In this document: positions 1 through 5,503 of the stretch, in pieces | How the letters are laid out: each line of letters begins with the position of its first letter | How positions within the stretch are numbered: the stretch's first letter is position 1 | Assembly (NCBI GenBank): GCA_028283985.1 | Contig: JANQSQ010000321.1 | Coordinates: 1 to 8,601 of the forward strand | DNA length: 8,601 nt | Source of the DNA: Rhodothermales bacterium | GTDB taxonomy: Bacteria; Bacteroidota; Rhodothermia; Rhodothermales; VXPQ01 | Direction of reading: 5' to 3' | Made by a program: the position numbers and the translations under genes | The notes under the pieces: generated by a model | The model's database searches: none | What the model was told of the DNA's origin: nothing | The model's input: only the letters and a program-made list of their open reading frames with translations

Positions 1-2014
1 CGTCAAAGAAAAGCTCGTGATGCGCATGCGCAGTCAGGACTTTCTCAAAGTATGGATCGGATTCGGCAGCGTGTGCATTCGTCGTGCGCCGAACGGCAGA
101 AGATTCGAATATCTCATAATGTCTGTTGGCCTGCACCCTCTCCACAAGCGTACGCCCGCCACCGCGCCACAACACTTCAAGCCGCAGATCCTGTGCATCG
201 CCGGCGGCAAAAGAAACCAGCGCCTCACTGGAAGAAAGGTATTGCCCTCCGGCAATGATCTCCTTTTCCTGAACCGGCAACCCCCCGCCCGAAAGACGGA
301 CTTTTGCTCCGATACCCTTTGTGTTCGGAAACAATCCCCGCAGGCTTACCGCCACGCGGGAGGCGGATGCATGGTTGCGAAACAAGGCAACGGGCCGATT
401 CAGGCGACTGACGACGACATCAAGGTCTCCGTCACGATCCAGGTCGGCCATAGCCAGCCCGTGCGACACATCGCCTTCATAGCCCAAGCCCCAACCATCG
501 GCAATTTCTTCGAAGGTCCCGTCTCTCCGATTACGAAAAGCGATATTTTTGAGGTCGAGGGACGGAAACAACAGCACTTCATCGCGCCATGCTTCCCCGG
601 AACTTGTCATCGCCGTGCGCATGCGCGTGTCCGCATCCATGGCGTCATAAGCATGCCCTGTAGCCAGCAGCAGATCTTCCCAGCCATCCAGGTCCACATC
701 CAGAAAAGCACTGCCCCAGGTCCACTCGGAGGCATGAATCCCGGCCATATGGGCAATCTCGGCAAAAGTGCTGTCTCCCCGGTTGAGAAAAAGCGTGTTT
801 TGCATCTCCTGGGGACGGTTGTCTATGTCCCCTGCATCGGATAATTCGAGAGACTGCAGACCGGGCTGCTGTCTCTGGCGTCGCCGATGATCACGGCTAA
901 GCATGTCCGCCTGAAAAAGATCCGCATCGCCGTCTCTGTCCATGTCGGAAATGGCCACGGCCATGGTAGACTGACTGGTCTTGCGGAAAGTCAGGCGAGG
1001 CGCCGCTCTGAAAGTTCCCTGCCCATCGCCAAACCAGAAATGATCCGGACTCTCAAAATCATTGCATACCAAAAGGTCAGGCGCCAGGTCTCCATTGATG
1101 TCCTGAAACCGCACGGTAAGCGCCCAATCGCGAGGCGCTTCCTGCAATGCCTGGCCATCTTCGTCCAGGAATGCCCCCCCGGTAAAGGACTGAGGAATAA
1201 AACGCCCTGTACCGTCATTGATATAGTAGCCATCCGCCTCGCCGCTTTCGAAACGCATCACGCGATCTTTCTGCACGCGGACCACGTAATGCCGATCGAA
1301 AGGCGGAGCAATAGCGTACGTATCGCTCTCTTGCTTTACCATGCGTTCAAAAGCGCGTTCATGCGGGGGATACATATCCCGCACTGTCCGGGTCTTGTAG
1401 TTTCCGACATACAAATCGAGATCGCCATCTCCGTCCGTGTCCGCCAGGGCCATCGTGGTACTGCCCCGGCGGGGAAACAGACCAAACGAATCGGTGGATT
1501 CTGCGAAGCGGCCTTGCCCATCGTTGAAAAACACGGCATTGGGTCCCCCCATAGCCGTAACCAGTACATCCAGATCCCCGTCCCCATCCACATCCGCCAT
1601 CGCAGCACCCGTCGAGAAACGATCCGGCGCCGCCACACCTGCATGCTCCGTAATGTCTTCGAAGCGCCACCCGCCCAGATTTCGATAAAGCACATTCGGC
1701 GCACTGAGACGGGTCAGATAAATATCCGGCCATTCGTCTCCATCCACATCCCCTACAGCCACGCCGGACCCGTTCAGGTAGTGACGATTCGTCAAAAACT
1801 GCTTCTCTTCAATGGTATTGACCGCATCTACTCCGGTGCGACGCGGCCTCACAGCATCAAACCCGGCGGTCACGGAACCGGCAACATGCACATTTCGCCA
1901 TCGATGGCTCGATTCTTCATGCCAAAGGGATTCGGAATCCGGACCACAGCCCCCAAAGCAGAGAAGAATCGCAGCGGACAAACAGATTCTAAAGGACACT
2001 CTGATCAAAACCAC
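1..2014 (-). CDS. CRTAC1-like FG-GAP/ASPIC-UnbV repeat lipoprotein (3' end beyond the window)
   Basis: Reading the minus strand from 2014 to base 2 gives 671 codons without a stop. No in-frame ATG lies near the signal peptide. GTG at 2014 is preferred, with TTG 2008 and GTG 2026 as alternatives; none has a Shine-Dalgarno. The N-terminus is a lipoprotein signal: basic residues, a hydrophobic stretch (LSAAILL), then FGGC with the acylated Cys near residue 23. Seven DxDxDG-type calcium motifs follow, at about residues 89 (DVDGDEWPD), 141 (DVDGDGDLD), 192 (DTDGDGDLD), 305 (DINGDLAPD), 357 (DMDRDGDAD), 439 (DVDLDGWED) and 524 (DLDRDGDLD), as in a seven-bladed FG-GAP propeller. An ASPIC/UnbV domain covers about 552-637 (NTKGIGAKVRL ... 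GGQYLSSSEALVSF ... LEVLWRGGGRTLVERV). The last visible residues (DPYFEKVLTAHAHHELFFD) resemble the start of a second propeller module in long family members. By family, this is an exported, membrane-anchored surface protein; its ligand is unknown. The two plus-strand frames opposite it (17-844, 887-2095) match nothing and are shadows. Confidence 0.88.
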   Translation of the reverse strand, partial: MVLIRVSFRICLSAAILLCFGGCGPDSESLWHEESSHRWRNVHVAGSVTAGFDAVRPRRTGVDAVNTIEEKQFLTNRHYLNGSGVAVGDVDGDEWPDIYLTRLSAPNVLYRNLGGWRFEDITEHAGVAAPDRFSTGAAMADVDGDGDLDVLVTAMGGPNAVFFNDGQGRFAESTDSFGLFPRRGSTTMALADTDGDGDLDLYVGNYKTRTVRDMYPPHERAFERMVKQESDTYAIAPPFDRHYVVRVQKDRVMRFESGEADGYYINDGTGRFIPQSFTGGAFLDEDGQALQEAPRDWALTVRFQDINGDLAPDLLVCNDFESPDHFWFGDGQGTFRAAPRLTFRKTSQSTMAVAISDMDRDGDADLFQADMLSRDHRRRQRQQPGLQSLELSDAGDIDNRPQEMQNTLFLNRGDSTFAEIAHMAGIHASEWTWGSAFLDVDLDGWEDLLLATGHAYDAMDADTRMRTAMTSSGEAWRDEVLLFPSLDLKNIAFRNRRDGTFEEIADGWGLGYEGDVSHGLAMADLDRDGDLDVVVSRLNRPVALFRNHASASRVAVSLRGLFPNTKGIGAKVRLSGGGLPVQEKEIIAGGQYLSSSEALVSFAAGDAQDLRLEVLWRGGGRTLVERVQANRHYEIFESSAVRRTTNAHAAESDPYFEKVLTAHAHHELFFD

Positions 2015-2108
2015 TTCGCTCAGCACTTTACTTTCGCGCGGATAGGACGTGATGACTCCATCGTTGAAATTAAGGATACTCCGATAGGGGGATGAAATGC
2101 GCCTTGAA

Positions 2109-2145
2109 TATGCCTTTTGAGTAAAAACTACTCCGAAAAGGCGTA
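2109..2145. repeat. Strong imperfect inverted repeat / hairpin in the control region
   Basis: Bases 2109-2123 pair with 2129-2145 around an AAAAC loop (2124-2128). The stem has 15 pairs: 14 Watson-Crick and one U-G (2111/2143). A two-base bulge (C2134, G2135) separates GAGTA/TACTC from CCTTTT/AAAAGG. The U-G pair forms only in plus-strand RNA; on the minus strand it is an A/C mismatch. No T-run follows on either strand, so it does not look like an intrinsic terminator. It lies about 95 bases upstream of the lipoprotein start and 60 upstream of the pseudogene. It could be an operator, a leader structure or a leftover from the rearrangement that broke the pseudogene; the sequence does not decide between these. 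Confidence 0.6.
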
Positions 2146-2149
2146 AAAA
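2123..2149 (-). promoter_or_regulatory. Possible Bacteroidota-type promoter for the lipoprotein gene
   Basis: On the minus strand, TAGTTTTT (2130-2123) fits the Bacteroidota -7 box TAnnTTTG in all but the last base. A T-rich TTTTTA (2149-2144) sits about 18 bases upstream, roughly where the -33 box belongs. Transcription from here would give a leader of about 100 bases before the GTG at 2014. The -7 box lies inside the hairpin at 2109-2145, so a protein bound there could block it. The match is weak and the area is AT-rich, so this is only a candidate. Confidence 0.2.
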
Positions 2150-2191
2150 TGGAGCATTGGGTCTCGTTTTCCTCTTTCCTTCAACCGCCCC

Positions 2192-2583
2192 GGATTTTTC
2201 AGGATGGAGAACGCCTTGAAGATCGCCATGGCGTATCATCGCTACCATACCGTAGACACCCGGATCGTGCACATATTCAACACCTTCGGTCCCCGTATGC
2301 GCCTGGATGACGGACGCGTGCCGCCCATGTTCATGCGTCAAGCAATCCTGACGAAATATCTATATTGGACGTTGCCCGGGAAATTATCGCACTCACAGGC
2401 AGTACAAGTACAATCGTTTTCGAAACTATGCCTGCGGACAGCCCCAAAGTGCGGCAACCGGACATTACCCTGGCGCAGTCGCTTCTCAACCGGGCGCCAT
2501 CCATCAGCCGCAAAGAAGGCTTGCGCCGCATGATCGACCATGTCCGAAAACACATGAACCGCCTCCGGAGCAATGTGCGTTAA
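2192..2583 (+). pseudogene. UDP-glucuronate decarboxylase (UXS-type) remnant, 5'-truncated with an internal deletion
   Basis: Two frames together show the C-terminal half of a UDP-xylose synthase-type NAD-dependent epimerase/decarboxylase. Bases about 2204-2346 encode AMAYHRYHTVDTRIVHIFN, then GPRMRLDDGRVPPMFMRQA, which fits the conserved AYHRYHGVDTRIVRIFNTYGPRM block. The following frame, from about 2345 to the TAA at 2581-2583, encodes NPDEISILDVAREIIALTG, then DSPKVRQPDITLAQSLLNRAP and EGLRRMIDHVRKHM, the usual C-terminus. The intervening signature (YGxGxQTRSFxYVxDLVxG), about 40 codons, is missing, and the reading frame changes at 2339-2350. The N-terminal half with the GxxGxxG cofactor loop and the YxxxK motif is also missing: nothing upstream of about 2192 resembles it. 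The product would be non-functional. The intact enzyme makes UDP-xylose from UDP-glucuronate for surface polysaccharides. The ATG at 2204 is probably just an internal codon. Confidence 0.85.
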
Positions 2584-2590
2584 TCATCGT

Positions 2591-2617
2591 ATTGACGCGC
2601 CTCATCGCGTATCTTTT
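2591..2617 (+). promoter_or_regulatory. Candidate Bacteroidota-type promoter of the cysD-cysNC-permease operon
   Basis: ATTG (2591-2594) is followed about 18 bases later by TATCTTTT (2610-2617). Together they resemble the Bacteroidota consensus TTTG ... TAnnTTTG, with only the last base of the -7 box off. It lies directly after the pseudogene stop (2583) and ahead of the TTG at 2646, giving a leader of about 20 bases. No other promoter-like sequence is evident between the pseudogene and cysD. If it is real, the earlier TTG at 2592 belongs to the -33 box and cannot be the start codon. No transcript data support it. Confidence 0.35.
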
Positions 2618-2645
2618 TTGCAAAGCATTTAAAACGCCGAATACC

Positions 2646-3542
2646 TTGCAAAATATTCATCTCGAACGGCTCGAGTCCGAAGCTATATACATCATGCGGG
2701 AAACGGCCGCGCAATTCGAACGGCCCTGCTTGATGTTCTCGGGAGGAAAGGATTCTCTCGTCATGGTGCACCTTGCCAGAAAGGCGTTCTGGCCGGCGGT
2801 CATTCCGTTCCCCCTGTTACATGTGGACACCGGGCACAATTTCCCGGAAACGCTTGAACTGCGAGACAGGCTCGTAAAAGAAATCGGGGCGAAATTGATC
2901 GTCCGCACCGTACAGGAATCCATAGACCAGGGGCGTGTACAAGAAGAAGAGGGGCCGAACGCAAGCCGCAACATGCTGCAAATAACCACGTTGCTCGACG
3001 CGCTGAAAGAACTCAAGGTGGACGGCGCGCTCGGCGGTGCACGGCGCGACGAGGAAAAGGCCCGCGCCAAAGAACGTTTTTTCTCGCACCGGGATAGTTT
3101 TGGGCAATGGGATCCCAAGAATCAGCGCCCGGAACTGTGGCATATTTTCAATGGACGAAAGCGCCCGGGAGAGCATTTCAGAATTTTTCCATTGAGCAAC
3201 TGGACGGAGTTGGACATATGGGGATACATCCTCATGGAAAGCATCGAGATTCCCTCCATGTACTTCGCTCATGAACGCGAAATTGTAGACCGGAACGGTG
3301 TGCTTCTCGCTAAATGCGACTATATCTCCTTACTCGATAGCGAAACCTGGGAACACGAAACGATCCGTTTCCGGACCGTGGGCGACATGACATGCACGGG
3401 CGCTGTCCGGTCCACCGCCGCAACGTTGGAAGAAATCATCGAGGAGGTTGCCTCGGCTCGCGTCACCGAACGCGGAGCGCGCGCCGACGACATGCGTTCG
3501 GAGGCTGCAATGGAGGACCGCAAGAGACAAGGCTATTTCTAA
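2646..3542 (+). CDS. cysD: Sulfate adenylyltransferase subunit 2 (ATP sulfurylase small subunit)
   Basis: CysD is the catalytic PP-loop subunit of the heterodimeric ATP sulfurylase: ATP + sulfate gives APS + PPi in the cytoplasm, driven by the GTPase CysN. From TTG 2646 the product is 298 aa, close to the 302 aa of E. coli CysD, and opens with QNIHLERLESEAIYIMRE, which aligns with the usual N-terminus. An earlier in-frame TTG at 2592 would add 18 residues but overlaps the candidate promoter. Neither start has a Shine-Dalgarno, and the bases before 2646 are A-rich. Motifs are the PP-loop FSGGKDS (31-37), LLHVDTGHNFPE, the block GGARRDEEKARAKERFFSHRD (about 130-150), WDPKNQRPELW, FPLSNWTELDIW, FRTVGDMTCTGAV and the C-terminal MEDRKRQGYF. 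SGGKDS replaces the SIGKDS of E. coli, a variant I recall from other bacterial phyla. All key segments are intact. It is first in an operon with cysNC (68-base gap) and the permease. Confidence 0.93.
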   Translation: MQNIHLERLESEAIYIMRETAAQFERPCLMFSGGKDSLVMVHLARKAFWPAVIPFPLLHVDTGHNFPETLELRDRLVKEIGAKLIVRTVQESIDQGRVQEEEGPNASRNMLQITTLLDALKELKVDGALGGARRDEEKARAKERFFSHRDSFGQWDPKNQRPELWHIFNGRKRPGEHFRIFPLSNWTELDIWGYILMESIEIPSMYFAHEREIVDRNGVLLAKCDYISLLDSETWEHETIRFRTVGDMTCTGAVRSTAATLEEIIEEVASARVTERGARADDMRSEAAMEDRKRQGYF

Positions 3543-3559
3543 CGATCCCGGACGGATCG
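3543..3559 (+). repeat. Small stem-loop just after the cysD stop codon
   Basis: CGATCC (3543-3548) pairs perfectly with GGATCG (3554-3559) around a CGGAC loop, directly after the TAA of cysD. No T-run follows, so it is not a typical terminator. It could shield the 3' end of the cysD message or lower cysNC expression, but a 6-bp stem may also be chance. Confidence 0.3.
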
Positions 3560-3610
3560 AAACCTGTCCTCACCCACTCGAATACCGGCTCTTTCGACCA
3601 TTTCCCTCCG

Positions 3611-5494
3611 ATGGATTTACTACGATTTACCACAGCAGGCAGTGTAGACGACGGCAAATCGACGCTGATCGGCCGCCTGCTCTACGATTCCCGAGCCATC
3701 CACCAGGATCAATACGAAGCCATTGAACGCGCCAGCGCGGGTCAGGGCAACGGCGCAATCAATCTGGCCTTGCTCACGGACGGACTGCGCGCAGAGCGCG
3801 AACAAGGAATCACTATCGACGTGGCGTACCGGTATTTTTCCACCCCGCAACGAAAGTTCATCATTGCCGATACACCGGGGCATACCCAGTATACGCGCAA
3901 TATGGTAACCGGGGCGTCGACCGCCGAACTCGCTATCATCCTGATCGATGCGCGCAATGGCGTATTGCAACAATCACGCCGCCACGGATTCATTGCCTCG
4001 TTGCTCCAGATTCCCCACATACTGGTGGCGATCAATAAAATGGATCTCGTGGGCTACTCCGAACAAGCATACCGGGAAATAGTCGCCGACTATCGGGAAT
4101 TCGTCCAGAGAGTAGATATCGACGATGTCGTTTTCATCCCCATTTCGGCGCGGGAAGGGGACAATGTCGTCGAACAAAGCGATCAGATGGACTGGTACAG
4201 GGGACCGACTATTCTGCACCACCTCGAAACGGTAAAGGTGGGCGAAGGACGTAACGTGGTCGATTTTCGCTTCCCGGTACAATACGTAATACGCCCGAAC
4301 CAGAATTTTCGCGGGTATGCAGGTCGCGTCGTATCGGGGTCCATTGCACCGGGCGAGGATATTATCGTGCTTCCCTCCGGCCGGAAAAGCCGCGTGCATT
4401 CCATTATCTGCATGGAGGGCGAGATTCAACGGGCCCGCGCAGGCGATTCGGTTGTGATTACAGTGGAAGACGACATAGACATCGGGCGTGGAGACATGAT
4501 CGTCCGGCGGCGCAATCAGCCTCAGATCACTGGCAGTATCGATGCCGACATATGCTGGATGAGCGAGCAGCCGATGAAAACGAATCGGCGATGGATTCTT
4601 CAGCATACCACCCGCAGCGTTCAGGCAGTCGTCGGTAATGTGATCTATCGCATGAATGTCGATACACTCCATCGCGAAACAGCGGACACCTTCACTCTGA
4701 ACGACATCGGACGGATCGAATTTGAACTGGCCGACCCGATTTTCGTCGATGCATATCGGGTCAACCGGGAAACCGGGAATTTCATCCTGATAGATCCGGA
4801 CACCAACAATACAGTGGCTGCCGGCATGATCCGCGGCGCAGCGCAGCACGTTCCGCCAGTCGGGCGCGTTGCCGCCATGGAACGCCCTGTTTCGCCGGGG
4901 GTCGTGTGGGATGAATTGTACATTCCGCGCGAGGAACGCGAAAAGCAACAAGGGCACCAGGCCGCAGTAATCTGGATGACAGGACTTTCCGGATCGGGCA
5001 AATCGACCATCGCGCGCGCGCTGGAAAAACGTCTCTTCGAGCATGGCGCGCGCACCATGTCGATCGACGGCGACCAGGTACGTCACGGCTTGTGCGGCGA
5101 TCTGAGTTTCTCCGAGGCGGATCGGACCGAAAACATCCGCCGCGTCAGCGAAGCGGCCCGATTGTTCTTCGAACAAGGCAGCATTACCATCTGCGCACTC
5201 GTATCCCCCTACCGGCAAGATCGCGCGTACCCCAGGCACATCATTCCGGAAAAACATTTCTTTGAAGTGCACGTGGATTGCGATCTCGAAATATGCAAGG
5301 ATCGCGATCCGAAAGGATTATACAGAAAAGCGCTCGACAACGAGATTCCCGAATTCACGGGCATTTCGGCGCCGTACGAACCCCCGGAAAATCCGGAGCT
5401 TCTACTACAGACCCATGTCCTGTCCGTAGAGGAATGCGTGGACCGGATTATTGCCATGCTCGTAACGCAAGGCGTCATGCAGGACATATCTTAG
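3611..5494 (+). CDS. cysNC: Bifunctional sulfate adenylyltransferase subunit 1 / adenylylsulfate kinase
   Basis: A 627-aa fusion. The N-terminal GTPase (CysN, about 1-415) powers APS synthesis by CysD; the C-terminal APS kinase (CysC, about 450-627) phosphorylates APS to PAPS. CysN shows P-loop GSVDDGKST (10-18), switch I GITID (66-70), DTPGH (87-91), NKMD (142-145) and the G5 SA (179-180), then EF-Tu-like beta-barrel domains with FRGYAGRVVSG and, near the end, TGNFILIDPDTNNTVAAGMI. A linker of about 35 residues leads to CysC: P-loop GLSGSGKST (458-466), DGDQVRHGL (486-494), SEADRTENIRR (501-511), SPYRQDR (532-538), DPKGLYRKA (566-574) and FTGISAPYEPPENPEL (582-597). Both active sites look complete. 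ATG 3611 is chosen because MDLLRFTTAGSVDDGKST is the normal family start; the frame stays open upstream to 3392, but that part overlaps cysD and has no homology. No Shine-Dalgarno is visible. The permease starts 9 bases after the stop, so the two are cotranscribed. Confidence 0.95.
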   Translation: MDLLRFTTAGSVDDGKSTLIGRLLYDSRAIHQDQYEAIERASAGQGNGAINLALLTDGLRAEREQGITIDVAYRYFSTPQRKFIIADTPGHTQYTRNMVTGASTAELAIILIDARNGVLQQSRRHGFIASLLQIPHILVAINKMDLVGYSEQAYREIVADYREFVQRVDIDDVVFIPISAREGDNVVEQSDQMDWYRGPTILHHLETVKVGEGRNVVDFRFPVQYVIRPNQNFRGYAGRVVSGSIAPGEDIIVLPSGRKSRVHSIICMEGEIQRARAGDSVVITVEDDIDIGRGDMIVRRRNQPQITGSIDADICWMSEQPMKTNRRWILQHTTRSVQAVVGNVIYRMNVDTLHRETADTFTLNDIGRIEFELADPIFVDAYRVNRETGNFILIDPDTNNTVAAGMIRGAAQHVPPVGRVAAMERPVSPGVVWDELYIPREEREKQQGHQAAVIWMTGLSGSGKSTIARALEKRLFEHGARTMSIDGDQVRHGLCGDLSFSEADRTENIRRVSEAARLFFEQGSITICALVSPYRQDRAYPRHIIPEKHFFEVHVDCDLEICKDRDPKGLYRKALDNEIPEFTGISAPYEPPENPELLLQTHVLSVEECVDRIIAMLVTQGVMQDIS

Positions 5495-5503
5495 AATACT
5501 CCG

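Noticed and set aside
2077..2090. Shared ATACTCCGAT decamer near 2076 and again at 5496-5505, with a similar TACTCCGA in the hairpin arm
   Set aside because: Contexts differ (5' leader, coding junction, hairpin) and the shared part is too short to be called a repeat family in 8.6 kb.
17..2095. Two long plus-strand open frames (17-844 and 887-2095)
   Set aside because: They have no recognisable domain and are Ile/Arg/His-rich as expected of antisense frames. The opposite strand encodes a clear FG-GAP/ASPIC protein throughout.
2109..2145. Hairpin as an integron attC site or Rho-independent terminator
   Set aside because: No GTTRRRY core sites flank it and no T-run follows on either strand; no integrase or cassette genes are nearby.
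3392..3610. N-terminal extension of CysNC by 73 codons
   Set aside because: It overlaps cysD in another frame and lacks homology; the normal family start is at 3611.
3974..5272. 432-codon minus-strand open frame opposite cysNC
   Set aside because: Antisense shadow of a strongly conserved gene; the translation shows no family features.
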